Source of the DNA: Acinetobacter sp. TGL-Y2
Lineage (GTDB): Bacteria > Pseudomonadota > Gammaproteobacteria > Pseudomonadales > Moraxellaceae
Reading direction: 5' to 3'
DNA length: 64,000 nt
Assembly: GCF_001612555.1 (NCBI RefSeq)
Contig: NZ_CP015110.1
Coordinates: 3,038,001 to 3,102,000 of the forward strand
This document shows positions 1 to 9,123 of the stretch, one piece after another. Position 1 is the stretch's first letter. Each line of letters opens with the position of its first letter. The translations under genes were made by a program, and so were the position numbers. The notes beneath the pieces were generated by a model. The model had not been told where the DNA came from. It ran no database searches and saw nothing but the letters and a program-made list of their open reading frames with translations.

Positions 1-1111
1 GAGTCGTTTGGCCAGTCTTGTTGCTAACGCCGTCAGCTATTTCTGCTCCACAAGCTCGCAGTACCCAGCACCACGGCATATTCAAGCACCAAGCTGGTTG
101 CATGCAGATGATATCGAATCCTTGCAAAAGCATTTATACCCTGCGGTTGAACGGCGCTGGCTGGAGTCCATTGATCAGAACCATCAAGCAGGCATTGGAC
201 ATGATATTTATTTAAAACTGTGGGCATTGTCTGATCCCTTTATCCCTGCTGACTATGTGTTGTTTGACGAAGCACAAGATGCTGACCCTCTCATGCTCGG
301 CATTTTACTTAAGCAGCGCAGCACTCAAGTGATTTATGTCGGGGATGCCCATCAACAAATTTATGCATGGCGCGGTGCGGTGAATGCCATGCAGCAAATG
401 CCACTGCCTGAATCTCGCTTAACCACCTCTTTTCGTTTTGGCGATGCAATCGCAGATGTGGCGAATCGACTGTTGGGTGCGCTCAATGAAACTGTCCCCC
501 TGATTGGCAACCCAGATGTCAGATCATCTGTGGTCAATAAACCACACACCAAAATGCGAGACGCCATTTTGTGTCGTACCAATGCGCGTGCGATGGAATT
601 ATTACTGGCGGGTTTGGTTCAAGGTGACAAAGTGAGCTTACAAGCCGATCATGTCAAACTAAACCGTTTTGTCGATGCTGCAAGCCTACTGAAACAGGGC
701 AAACGCGTGGTCGATGTACCCGAACTGGCTTGGTTTAATTCATGGCACGATGTTCATGAATACTGTGAGACCAATGACGGCAGTGACATTAAACCGCTGG
801 TCAAATTGGTCGATGACCATGGGACAGATCCACTGAAAAAAGCTTTGGCTAAAATCACTCCGATTGAACATGCAGACTATGTGATTTCAACGGCGCATAA
901 AGCCAAAGGTTTAGAATGGAATCGAGTACATATTGAAGATGATTACCAATTTAAGATAAATGGTTTAGAACATAAAATTAGTGATGAAGAGTTACGGTTA
1001 CTCTATGTCGCCTGTACTCGTGCTAAACTCAGCTTAAACATTCACCATATTTATGATTTGGTGCAACAGCTCAAACTAAAAACAAATACTCAAAACAAAG
1101 CAACAGCATGA
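1..1111 (+). CDS. UvrD/Rep-family DNA helicase, C-terminal part (partial at window start)
   Basis: Superfamily 1 helicase, an ATP-driven 3'-5' DNA translocase of the UvrD/Rep type. Visible motifs, numbering from the TTG at base 8: Walker B DEAQD at about residues 87-91, motif III VGDAHQQIYAWRGA at about 111-124, motif V STAHKAKGLEW near 295 and motif VI LLYVACTRAK near 334. The Walker A and Q motifs are absent, and the frame is open to base 1, so the gene begins upstream of the window and the TTG is not a real start. The visible part is shorter than UvrD, Rep or PcrA C-terminal halves and seems to lack large accessory subdomains, so a small UvrD-like helicase is more likely than UvrD itself. 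It ends 27 bases before the downstream ATPase gene on the same strand, suggesting co-transcription. The family is certain; the biological role is not. Confidence 0.88.
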   Translation, partial: SRLASLVANAVSYFCSTSSQYPAPRHIQAPSWLHADDIESLQKHLYPAVERRWLESIDQNHQAGIGHDIYLKLWALSDPFIPADYVLFDEAQDADPLMLGILLKQRSTQVIYVGDAHQQIYAWRGAVNAMQQMPLPESRLTTSFRFGDAIADVANRLLGALNETVPLIGNPDVRSSVVNKPHTKMRDAILCRTNARAMELLLAGLVQGDKVSLQADHVKLNRFVDAASLLKQGKRVVDVPELAWFNSWHDVHEYCETNDGSDIKPLVKLVDDHGTDPLKKALAKITPIEHADYVISTAHKAKGLEWNRVHIEDDYQFKINGLEHKISDEELRLLYVACTRAKLSLNIHHIYDLVQQLKLKTNTQNKATA

Positions 1112-1138
1112 ATCCTAAAGATAAGTTGCAGGTGAAAT

Positions 1139-2518
1139 ATGAAAATCCATTCGATCAAGTTACGCCATTGTTCTCATTTTTCTGACTTAAATATCGAGTT
1201 CAAATATTCAAATAAGCCAATTACTCTCATTTTAGGTAATCAATCTTCAGGTAAAACCGCGATTATCAAAAATATTTATCAAGCACTAACTTGGTTTCCA
1301 GCACGACTTAAAGATGCTCGTACTGCGGGTGTGGTCATGCTTGATTCAGATATTACCCAAAATCGTGTGCAGTCTAGAATTCAAATGAATATTCAGATTC
1401 CAGATGAGATTGGCAGTTTGTCCGAGAGCTTTTCTTCACAAGATAAAGACGTTTCCACTTGCTCATGGATTTTATATAAGACCTTAAATGCGCAAGGTTT
1501 GGGGCATAGCAAAGTTGATACCCAGCAACTTGAACAACTGACAGATTTATACAATAAAGCGATTCTACAAGACCCCTTGCAAGGCTTACCGCTGATTGCG
1601 TATTACCCTTCGGATCGTTTCGTCAATGAAATGAATCTGATCAGTAAAAATAATCCTGCCGTTTTTCAGCATCATTCTGCTTATGAGCTTGCGCCACTGC
1701 CCTACACCACTTTTGCTCGTTTTTTTGAATGGTTTCGTGAAATCAATGATATTGAAAATGCACAAATGGCACAGCTTTTTCAAAAAATCTTGCAGACCAC
1801 CCAAGGCAAAGACAGTACCGCCTTTGATGATGAAACCGTTAATTTGAACCAAAAACTGTTTCAAGCCCATGCACAAATGCATGCACCGAGCATGGTGGCG
1901 TTAAAAACAGCATTGAACACAGTTTTTCCAGATTTAACCGATCTTTATCTCGAGTACTTACCCAAGCTTCAACTGATGGTAAATTATCAAGGACAACTGA
2001 TGTCCTTTAGCCAACTGTCCAACTCAATGAAAAATTGGATTGCGCTCATTGGTGATGTGGTACGTCGCTTATGTTTACTCAACCCTAATCAGCTTTATCC
2101 CTGCATGGAAGGCGATGGCATCTTGCTGATTGACAATATTGACGCACAATTAGATCAAGACACCACGCAAAATATTTTAAAGAGGTTACATCAGGCTTTT
2201 CCACAGCTGCAAATTATTGCCACGGGCTGTAGCCAAGATTTGCTTGAACATGCTGAACAGTATCAGTATTTCAAACTTGATCAGAAAAAACTGTATGAGG
2301 TGGATCTGTCCTCACACAAAAATAATCTCGATACGCTCTATCAAAATGTATTGCATACGCTTGAACCCAATCAAGATGACGCTTTATTGAGTGCCGAAAT
2401 AAATTCGAATGCACCTCAACAGATGTTTGAAAAATTCCAAGATTTAAGTCCAGAACAACAGCTTGAATTTTTGCAACTGATTCAAGACGGCGACGCTTAT
2501 AAGCCAGCGAAGATTTAA
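1139..2518 (+). CDS. AAA/ABC-type ATPase, predicted ATP-binding protein (COG3950-like)
   Basis: 459-residue P-loop ATPase of the SMC/RecF-like class. The N-terminus has the usual KIHSIKLRHCSHFSDLNIEF strand pattern, followed by Walker A GNQSSGKT at residues 33-40. An ABC-signature-like segment (FSQLSNSMKNW) lies near residue 295, and Walker B GILLIDNID has Asp332 and Asp335. The FFEWFREINDIEN segment near residues 198-210 recalls the predicted ATP-binding proteins of COG3950 and the ATPases of some defence modules. I see no TOPRIM, HNH or other nuclease domain, and the roughly 100 C-terminal residues look unique. A ribosome-binding site (AGGTGAAAT) precedes the ATG. The gene follows the helicase by 27 bases. 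ATPase activity is well supported; function is unknown. Links to repair or phage defence are inference only. Confidence 0.8.
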   Translation: MKIHSIKLRHCSHFSDLNIEFKYSNKPITLILGNQSSGKTAIIKNIYQALTWFPARLKDARTAGVVMLDSDITQNRVQSRIQMNIQIPDEIGSLSESFSSQDKDVSTCSWILYKTLNAQGLGHSKVDTQQLEQLTDLYNKAILQDPLQGLPLIAYYPSDRFVNEMNLISKNNPAVFQHHSAYELAPLPYTTFARFFEWFREINDIENAQMAQLFQKILQTTQGKDSTAFDDETVNLNQKLFQAHAQMHAPSMVALKTALNTVFPDLTDLYLEYLPKLQLMVNYQGQLMSFSQLSNSMKNWIALIGDVVRRLCLLNPNQLYPCMEGDGILLIDNIDAQLDQDTTQNILKRLHQAFPQLQIIATGCSQDLLEHAEQYQYFKLDQKKLYEVDLSSHKNNLDTLYQNVLHTLEPNQDDALLSAEINSNAPQQMFEKFQDLSPEQQLEFLQLIQDGDAYKPAKI

Positions 2519-2590
2519 ATCGCAAAATCTGCTTTCTAGCGTCGATTAAATGTGGTCTGAAACGAATTTAACACGGAAAAATGTTAATGA

Positions 2591-2621
2591 TTTGCCTATA
2601 ATCTTTGCCTGCATAGGCAAA
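2591..2621 (+). promoter_or_regulatory. Two mutually exclusive hairpins upstream of mrpA
   Basis: TTTGCCTA (2591-2598) can pair with TAGGCAAA (2614-2621). A second copy, TTTGCCT (2604-2610), can pair with AGGCAAA (2615-2621) across a GCAT loop. The two structures compete for the same 3' arm. The 3' arm is followed by AAAGG rather than a T-run on the plus strand, so a simple terminator is unlikely. A TATAAT sequence overlaps at 2597-2602 without a convincing -35. The rest of the 295-base gap between the ATPase gene and mrpA holds no gene that I can see. Confidence 0.3.
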
Positions 2622-2813
2622 AAGGTTTGATGTTATTTTGCTCATGTAATAAAATCATCGCATTCATTTTTATCAAAATGTTTATTTTTAACTCTGTTTT
2701 TTTCAGGTTGCGCAACACAACTTGTTTCTGTTTTTTTAAAATTCGTTCGGCTTTCAAAATTTAAGCAGTTGGATGGTTCTTTGCTGTCCTCAAATATTTG
2801 AAAGATAAAACTC

Positions 2814-5681
2814 ATGATAGGTTACTACAACCTACCCAACACTATGGATACGAGTGTGCTACCGATTATTATATTGTTACCGTTAATACTTGGCACCTTC
2901 TTTGTCCTATGGCTGAAAAAATTCTCTCGCGGGGCGACAGCTTTAGGGGCGATTGGCGTCAGTTTAAGCAGCTTTATTTTACTTCTGACTCAAGCAAAAA
3001 ATGTCTTGAATGGCCATGCTGTCGTTGAGCATTGGTCATGGTTACCGCAACTGGGCATTGATTTAAGTTTTCGCTTAGATGCACTTTCCCTGATTTTTGC
3101 TCTGCTGATTTCAGGCATTGGCACTCTCATTTATATTTATGCTTATTATTATTTAAATCCTAAAAATTCATTAAGTAAGCTCTATGCCTTACTCATGTTG
3201 TTTATGGCGGCCATGCTCGGCATTTCGCTATCAAACAACCTAATGATTTTGCTTGTTTTTTGGGAAATGACCAGTATTTCATCTTTCCTGTTGGTGGGTT
3301 ATTGGAGTAATTACGACGCTGCACAGCGTGGCTCACGTATGGCGCTGACCATTACAGGGCTGGGTGGTTTGGCCATGCTCGGTGGCTTTATTTTACTGGG
3401 GCAAATCACCGGTACCTATCAGATCGATCAAATCATTACGATGACCTCGACCATTCAAGCCAGCTCCTTGTTTGTCCCTACACTTCTGCTGATTTTATTG
3501 GGTGCTTTTACTAAAAGTGCGCAATTCCCTTTCCATTTTTGGCTCCCCAATGCCATGGCAGCACCGACGCCTGTGTCGGCGTATTTACACTCTGCCACCA
3601 TGGTCAAAGCCGGCATATTTTTATTGGCACGCTTAATGCCGATTTTTGTCGGCTCAGCGCTGTATCACAATTTGGTAACCACAGTGGGTTTATTTACACT
3701 GTGTATGGCGGCATTTTTCGCCATTTTCAAAGAAGATTTAAAAGGCTTATTGGCATATTCGACCATCAGTCATTTGGGTTTAATTGTCTGCTTACTGGGG
3801 ATCGGTTCACCTTTGGCTGTCGCGGCAGCTGTATTTCATATTATTAACCATGCAACCTTTAAAGCCGCATTGTTCATGATCGCAGGCATTATTGATCATG
3901 AAACGGGTACACGTGATATTCGTAAACTCAGTGGTATCTGGCAGCTATTGCCCTTTACTGCAACGCTGACTATGATTACTGCCGCAGCCATGGCAGGTGT
4001 GCCACTAACCAATGGTTTCTTGTCTAAAGAGATGTTCTTCACTGAACTTTTAGCGAATTTATCGGGGGGTATTGCGGTACTTGCTGCCATAGTTGCGACA
4101 CTGGCGGGTTTATTTGCAGTGGCGTACTCAGCACGTTTGGTTCATGGCGTGTTTTTTGATGGCGATGTAGGTAAAGGTGTACCCAATAAAGATGCGCATG
4201 AGCCGCATATGGGTATGCGCGCTCCCGCCATGATTTTAGCAGCTTTATGTATTGCTGTCGGAATTTTACCGGCTCTCCTTCTTGAGCCTATTGTGAATGC
4301 AGGTGCGCGTGCCAGTATTAATCAAGCGACATTTGAAGGGGTTCACCTTGCGATTTGGCATGGGTTTAATCTGCCGCTGTTGATGAGTGCGATTGCACTC
4401 GTGGGCGGTTTAATATTCTACTTTGCCTTGGCCAAAGGCAGCCGTATTCGTGAGATTGACCTAGACCCATCTTTAGGTAAGCTTCAAGGTAAAGTTTTAT
4501 TTGAAAGTTTCTTAAAACACCTTTTACTCAATTCTCGAAAATTAAAACGTGCAACCGAAACGGGTTCGCTGCAGCATTATTTATTATGGATTGTGGTGTT
4601 TGCAATTGCGCTTGTGGCAATGCCTTTACTTGGACAAGGCATAAGCACAGGTACGCGGGAGCTGACCCATGCACCTATAGTGGCTATAGTGCTGTGGTTA
4701 CTGTTGTTCTCAGCCTGCTGGATGATGCTGTGGTTCCATCACGAACGAATTAAAGCCGTGCTGATCAGTGGTGCTGTCGGTTTGGTGGTTACTTTGGTTT
4801 TTGTAACCTTGTCTGCACCTGATTTAGCATTAACCCAAATCACGGTAGATGTGGTCACGACTGTGCTACTGCTCATGAGTTTATCGCTGCTTCCACAGCT
4901 CACACCTTATGAATCGTCACGTTCACGTCGTTGGCGCGATGCAGCAATTGCGATTATTGGTGGACTAGGTATTGGCTGGATTGCATGGCTGATTTTAACC
5001 CGTGATCACAATTCTATTTCATGGTTCTTCTTACAGCAGTCATTGCCTTTAGGCGGTGGATCGAACGTGGTCAACGTGATCTTGGTCGATTTCCGTGGTT
5101 TTGATACCTTTGGTGAAATCACCGTACTGGGCATCGCTGCCATTGGTGCGTTATGTATGATGGATGGTATGCGTGCCCATGGTACAACCATTACCCAAGG
5201 TTTGACCTATCGTTTTAACCCCTCCCCGCTCATGTTCCGTATGACTGCATCGTGGGTTTTACCCATCGCCCTTGTCGTGAGCTTGTATATTTTCTTACGT
5301 GGGCACAACTTGCCTGGCGGTGGATTCATTGCAGGCTTAATCACCTCCATGGCACTGGTGATTCAGTACATTGCACTCGGTCAAGAGCAAGCGGAAAATA
5401 TGCTTAGAGCCAAATCTGGGCGCTTATACGAAATTTGGATTGGTGTCGGCTTAATGATTGCAGGCCTCACCGGTATTGCTGCATGGCTCTGGGGACGTCC
5501 GTTCTTAACCAGTGCACACATTTATGTTGAACCTGTTCTGCTTGGCAAAATGCATTTGGCTTCTGCTGCAGCCTTTGATGTTGGCGTATATGTGACGGTC
5601 GTTGGCGCAGCCATGTTGATGATTTCTGTACTGAGTGACTCCCGTAATACCAGTATTACTGGTCCAGTTCCCAAGGGGTAA
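2814..5681 (+). CDS. mrpA: Na+/H+ antiporter subunit MrpA with fused MrpB-type C-terminal domain
   Basis: Largest membrane subunit of the multi-subunit Mrp (Mnh/Pha) cation/proton antiporter, which exchanges cytoplasmic Na+ or K+ for external protons. At 955 residues it is longer than the roughly 800 of stand-alone MrpA. The N-terminal two thirds is the NuoL-like antiporter domain with about 14 or more helices, including the conserved stretch around TKSAQFPFHFWLP and PTPVSAYLHSATMVKAG. The C-terminal part (about 800-940) resembles MrpB, and no separate mrpB exists before mrpC, so this is the fused PhaAB arrangement. The ATG at 2814 has a weak AAAGA ribosome-binding site; an internal ATG at 2844 has none. 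The stop lies three bases before mrpC. First gene of a six-gene operon. Confidence 0.93.
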   Translation: MIGYYNLPNTMDTSVLPIIILLPLILGTFFVLWLKKFSRGATALGAIGVSLSSFILLLTQAKNVLNGHAVVEHWSWLPQLGIDLSFRLDALSLIFALLISGIGTLIYIYAYYYLNPKNSLSKLYALLMLFMAAMLGISLSNNLMILLVFWEMTSISSFLLVGYWSNYDAAQRGSRMALTITGLGGLAMLGGFILLGQITGTYQIDQIITMTSTIQASSLFVPTLLLILLGAFTKSAQFPFHFWLPNAMAAPTPVSAYLHSATMVKAGIFLLARLMPIFVGSALYHNLVTTVGLFTLCMAAFFAIFKEDLKGLLAYSTISHLGLIVCLLGIGSPLAVAAAVFHIINHATFKAALFMIAGIIDHETGTRDIRKLSGIWQLLPFTATLTMITAAAMAGVPLTNGFLSKEMFFTELLANLSGGIAVLAAIVATLAGLFAVAYSARLVHGVFFDGDVGKGVPNKDAHEPHMGMRAPAMILAALCIAVGILPALLLEPIVNAGARASINQATFEGVHLAIWHGFNLPLLMSAIALVGGLIFYFALAKGSRIREIDLDPSLGKLQGKVLFESFLKHLLLNSRKLKRATETGSLQHYLLWIVVFAIALVAMPLLGQGISTGTRELTHAPIVAIVLWLLLFSACWMMLWFHHERIKAVLISGAVGLVVTLVFVTLSAPDLALTQITVDVVTTVLLLMSLSLLPQLTPYESSRSRRWRDAAIAIIGGLGIGWIAWLILTRDHNSISWFFLQQSLPLGGGSNVVNVILVDFRGFDTFGEITVLGIAAIGALCMMDGMRAHGTTITQGLTYRFNPSPLMFRMTASWVLPIALVVSLYIFLRGHNLPGGGFIAGLITSMALVIQYIALGQEQAENMLRAKSGRLYEIWIGVGLMIAGLTGIAAWLWGRPFLTSAHIYVEPVLLGKMHLASAAAFDVGVYVTVVGAAMLMISVLSDSRNTSITGPVPKG

Positions 5682-5684
5682 TGC

Positions 5685-6050
5685 ATGATTAGTTTAGAAT
5701 TTTTACTTGCTTCTGCCATTGGAATGCTGGTTGCCACCGGTATTTATTTGATTTTGCGTGCGCGTACATTTCCTGTGGTGCTCGGACTGGCCATGATTGG
5801 CTATGCCGTCAATCTGTTTTTATTTGCCATGGGGCGACTACAACTCAGCGCACCTGCAATTTTAACCGATGCCAACCAAGTGACTGACCCTTTGCCTCAA
5901 GCACTGGTGTTAACCGCGATTGTAATTGGTTTTGCAACGACCGCTTTCATTGTGCAATTGGCGCTACGCAGTCGTTATGAGTCTGGTACAGATCATGTTG
6001 ACTCCAAAGAGGAAGCTATTAATACCGACCCACGTGAGGATGAGCCTTAA
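5685..6050 (+). CDS. mrpC: Na+/H+ antiporter subunit MrpC
   Basis: 121-residue NuoK-like subunit with three predicted helices: residues 4-22, 26-47 and 69-93. The helix-loop motif GLAMIGYAVNLFLFAMG and the DPLPQALVLTAIVIGFA segment are characteristic of MrpC/NuoK. The tail is charged and acidic (KEEAINTDPREDEP). It forms part of the inner-membrane antiporter next to MrpD. It starts three bases after mrpA ends and stops two bases before mrpD, so translation is probably coupled. The length is normal for the family. Confidence 0.94.
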   Translation: MISLEFLLASAIGMLVATGIYLILRARTFPVVLGLAMIGYAVNLFLFAMGRLQLSAPAILTDANQVTDPLPQALVLTAIVIGFATTAFIVQLALRSRYESGTDHVDSKEEAINTDPREDEP

Positions 6051-6052
6051 TC

Positions 6053-7858
6053 ATGAACTTCTTTGAATTTTGGCTTCATCACTCTCCAGTCCTCAGCATT
6101 CTGATTCCGGCCTTTACTGCTTTTATCTTGGTGCTCCTAGGCAATCCAGGTTCGGGCGCTTTGTCTCAGGACTGGCGTCAACCTTGGCGACGCGGTATCA
6201 GCTTAATTTCAGTGTTTTTAGGTTTAGCTACGGCCATTAGTTACCTTATTCAAGCCAATAGTGGGCAGATTTTTGTCTATCAACTCAGTGAATGGACTGC
6301 ACCTTTTGGTATTGTTTTGATTTTAGACCGACTCGCTGCATTTATGTTGGTGCTGACTTATGCGCTGACCGTACCCATTATTTGGTTCGCCAGTAAAGAA
6401 TGGGATGAGCGTGGTCGCTACTTCCATGCCATGTTTCATTTTTTATTGATGGGATTATGTGGCGCTTTCCTCACAGGCGATCTATTTAACCTGTTCGTAT
6501 TTTTTGAAATTTTGCTCATGGCATCATATGTCTTGCTGCTGCATGGTCAAGGCAAAGTTCGCTTTCAACTCGGGATTCATTACGTCACCATTAACCTGCT
6601 TGCCTCTGCTCTATTTTTGATTGGTCTAGGCATGATTTATGGCAGTGTCGGTAGTTTAAATATGGCCGATGTGAGTCGTATTTTGCCGCAGCTTGAAGGT
6701 GATCAGCATAGACTTGCTGTGGCGGGTGGTTTGCTGTTATTTGTGGTGTTTGGGATTAAAGCCGCAATATTGCCGGTCGGTTTCTGGCTCCCTAAAACCT
6801 ATGCTGTCGCGACGACGCCCATTGCTGCCATTTTCACCATCATGACCAAAGTCGGTCTCTATGCCATTTTACGTGTCAACAGCACCGTTTTTAATGATGA
6901 GTTAAGCCGTGAAATTTTATCGAACTGGTTGTTGCCCATTGGTCTAATCACTTCTGTATATGGCGTGATTGGTGCAATTGCTGCAGAACGTTTACGCCGT
7001 TTTGTGGGTTTCATGATTTTATCTTCTATTGGCACCATTATCATTGCACTGTCCTTAATGACCACACAGGCTTGGGCAGCAGCGCTGTATTATTTGGTAC
7101 ACAGTACCCTAATCGCGGCGATGTTCTATTTGTTATGCGGCTGGATTACCTCTCAACGCGGTGCATTTAAAGATCATTTGAAGATCGCACCGAAAATGAA
7201 ACAGCAAACTTTAGTCTCGATTTGCTTTTTTGTTGTGGCGTTAATGATGGCAGGTTTACCGCCCTTTAGTGGTTTCTTTGGAAAAGTTTTCCTCTTACAA
7301 GCGACCTCGACTTCACCCTATCAATTATTGATTGTGATTACAGTACTTTTGGTGAGTTTACTCAGCATTATGGCGTTTACCCGCGCAGGTTTTGTGCTGT
7401 TCTGGCGAGCCACTACACCTGAAGACAACCCCAATGAGCAAGCTTTTAAGGATTATCAGAGCCTGCCTACGACTGCACCTGCAAGAAATGATTATGCCTT
7501 CTATATTTTAATGGTTGGGCTAATAGCTTATGTGGTTTTTGCCAATCCGATTATGCAGTACATTGAAAAAACGGCATTACAATTAGATGATGCGGCAGTG
7601 TATTCTCAAACGATTCTTAAATCAGATGAGCTAGGGGATGTCATTAGCGTACAGCCTTTCGATCCAAATTATTTACCCGAAACCAAATATGGCGGTGAAG
7701 CAGTCGATCCAAATGCACATTATATTCCGTATGTGATTAGCCCTAAAACCTTGCAAGGCGAACATATTTCTGAATATAAAAACCGTCAAATTGAACAACA
7801 AGAGCAAAGCCAACAACATCCTAGCGATGACGCTAAGCTCAAGCCAATGGAGCCATAA
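6053..7858 (+). CDS. mrpD: Na+/H+ antiporter subunit MrpD
   Basis: 601-residue NuoM/NuoN-like proton-translocating subunit with about 14 transmembrane helices. Conserved features include GDLFNLFVFFEILLMASY, with the membrane glutamate, the KAAILPVGFWLPKTYA segment and AGLPPFSGFFGKVFLL. It is longer than typical MrpD (about 500 residues) because of a hydrophilic C-terminal extension of roughly 90 residues rich in Glu, Gln and Pro after the last helix. It is immediately adjacent to mrpE (TAA then ATG with no gap). Function by homology: one of the two antiporter-like ion channels of the complex. Confidence 0.94.
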   Translation: MNFFEFWLHHSPVLSILIPAFTAFILVLLGNPGSGALSQDWRQPWRRGISLISVFLGLATAISYLIQANSGQIFVYQLSEWTAPFGIVLILDRLAAFMLVLTYALTVPIIWFASKEWDERGRYFHAMFHFLLMGLCGAFLTGDLFNLFVFFEILLMASYVLLLHGQGKVRFQLGIHYVTINLLASALFLIGLGMIYGSVGSLNMADVSRILPQLEGDQHRLAVAGGLLLFVVFGIKAAILPVGFWLPKTYAVATTPIAAIFTIMTKVGLYAILRVNSTVFNDELSREILSNWLLPIGLITSVYGVIGAIAAERLRRFVGFMILSSIGTIIIALSLMTTQAWAAALYYLVHSTLIAAMFYLLCGWITSQRGAFKDHLKIAPKMKQQTLVSICFFVVALMMAGLPPFSGFFGKVFLLQATSTSPYQLLIVITVLLVSLLSIMAFTRAGFVLFWRATTPEDNPNEQAFKDYQSLPTTAPARNDYAFYILMVGLIAYVVFANPIMQYIEKTALQLDDAAVYSQTILKSDELGDVISVQPFDPNYLPETKYGGEAVDPNAHYIPYVISPKTLQGEHISEYKNRQIEQQEQSQQHPSDDAKLKPMEP

Positions 7859-8383
7859 ATGACTCAGAAAAGCGCTTTCATTGACCGATTACTGCCCCAT
7901 CCTTTTGTTTCAGTGATTGTGGCAGTCAGCTGGCTCATGTTAGGTCATAGTGCAGAATTATTTGATTTTATCGTGGCCATTATTTTGGGTTTAATGATTC
8001 CAAAACTCATTCAGCCCTTTATTGTACGTACGCCCAATATCCATTGGGATTTGGCGATAAAACTGACTTTGACTGTTATATGGGACATTATCATTTGTAA
8101 TATTAAAGTGGCAAAGCAAGTCTTAGGTCCGACCAAAAACTTACATCCCAAATGGTTTCGAGTGCCTTTAGATACCGATCATGAGCATGTCAATACGCTG
8201 CTTGCAATGATCATTACCACCACGCCCGGAACAGTCAGTGCAGGGATAGACCAAGAGCGAGGCGATATTTTAGTACATTCACTCAGTTCAGACGACACGG
8301 ATGCAGATATCTTAGAAATCAAGAACCGTTATGAAGCAACGCTGATGTTAATTTTTGACGTTAAATCAGGAGAGGATGCATGA
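7859..8383 (+). CDS. mrpE: Na+/H+ antiporter subunit MrpE
   Basis: 174-residue small membrane subunit of the Mrp complex. The hydrophobic N-terminal half carries two or three helices, and the soluble C-terminal half holds the family hallmark TTTPGTVSAGIDQERGDILVH near residues 120-140. MrpE supports assembly of the complex rather than transport itself. The stop overlaps the mrpF start by four bases (ATGA), a typical sign of translational coupling. Normal length. Confidence 0.93.
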   Translation: MTQKSAFIDRLLPHPFVSVIVAVSWLMLGHSAELFDFIVAIILGLMIPKLIQPFIVRTPNIHWDLAIKLTLTVIWDIIICNIKVAKQVLGPTKNLHPKWFRVPLDTDHEHVNTLLAMIITTTPGTVSAGIDQERGDILVHSLSSDDTDADILEIKNRYEATLMLIFDVKSGEDA

Positions 8384-8655
8384 TCATTTTACCGTATGCA
8401 TTGAGCATCTGCTTAAGCGTAATTACCTTCTCCATGTTCCTCTGCTTATTCCGTTTGGTTTTGGGACCTTCGATTGTTGACCGACTTTTGGCGCTCGATA
8501 CGTTATTTTTAAATGCCACGTGTCTGGTGGTCATTTTAGGCATCTATTGGGCAAGCACCTCATTATTTGAAGGCGCACTCTTGGTCGCCATGCTGGGCTT
8601 TGTTTCAACAGCAGCACTGGCACGTTACTTCACCACTGGCCATGTGATCGACTAG
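8380..8655 (+). CDS. mrpF: Na+/H+ antiporter subunit MrpF
   Basis: 91-residue, three-helix membrane subunit. The conserved GPSIVDRLLALDTL segment at about residues 28-41 carries the Asp characteristic of MrpF. The four-base overlap with mrpE and the seven-base gap to mrpG place it firmly in the operon. MrpF is thought to contribute to ion translocation in the complex. An AGGAG-like site (AGGAGAGGATGC) precedes the ATG. Confidence 0.93.
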   Translation: MIILPYALSICLSVITFSMFLCLFRLVLGPSIVDRLLALDTLFLNATCLVVILGIYWASTSLFEGALLVAMLGFVSTAALARYFTTGHVID

Positions 8656-8662
8656 GAGCTTT

Positions 8663-9052
8663 TTGATGCAACTTTTAATGGAAATCCTGGTCTCAATATT
8701 TTTAATGATTGGCGCATTTTTTACCGTGGTCGGTGCCGTGGGTATGGTAAAACTGCCCGATTTGTTTATGCGACTGCATGCACCGACTAAATCCAGCACG
8801 CTTGGACTCGGCAGTTTTTTAATCGCTGCAATGATTTATGCTGCTTTTCATAGTCGCCTAGGCTTTGCTGAATTACTAATTACTTTGTTGGCTTTTATTA
8901 CAGCACCTGTTTCTGCAAACTTGATTGCACAAGCCGCTATCCATTTACGTTTACGCTCAACCTCAGGTGAAGTACCTGAAACTTTGGATCGTCCTTTGCC
9001 TTGGCAAAGACAGCGTCGTACCAAATCGCTGGATGAAGATCGAAACCGTTAA
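8663..9052 (+). CDS. mrpG: Na+/H+ antiporter subunit MrpG
   Basis: 129-residue three-helix subunit and last gene of the operon. The motif GAVGMVKLPDLFMRLHAPTK near residues 24-43 is diagnostic of MrpG/PhaG. The C-terminal tail is basic (WQRQRRTKSLDEDRNR). AGGAG sits eight bases before the ATG. It is followed by a strong bidirectional hairpin shared with the convergent hydrolase gene. Confidence 0.94.
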   Translation: MMQLLMEILVSIFLMIGAFFTVVGAVGMVKLPDLFMRLHAPTKSSTLGLGSFLIAAMIYAAFHSRLGFAELLITLLAFITAPVSANLIAQAAIHLRLRSTSGEVPETLDRPLPWQRQRRTKSLDEDRNR

Positions 9053-9084
9053 TCTTACATGTGCATTTGAGCATCTAGAAAAGC

Positions 9085-9114
9085 AAGAAACCCAGCAAAT
9101 TTGCTGGGTTTCTT
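9085..9114. terminator. Bidirectional terminator between mrpG and the hydrolase gene
   Basis: Perfect 30-base palindrome: AAGAAACCCAGCAAA followed directly by its reverse complement, with A and T tracts on the two sides. It lies between two convergent genes and can serve both. Confidence 0.85.
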
Positions 9115-9123
9115 AAATTTGAA

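Noticed and set aside
1..2518. A Gabija defence system
   Set aside because: The ATPase has no TOPRIM nuclease domain, the gene order is reversed, and the helicase is incomplete in the window. Kept only as an open question.
3539..3847. 102-codon frame inside mrpA in another phase
   Set aside because: Overlaps a conserved membrane-domain coding region and lacks a start signal or family resemblance.
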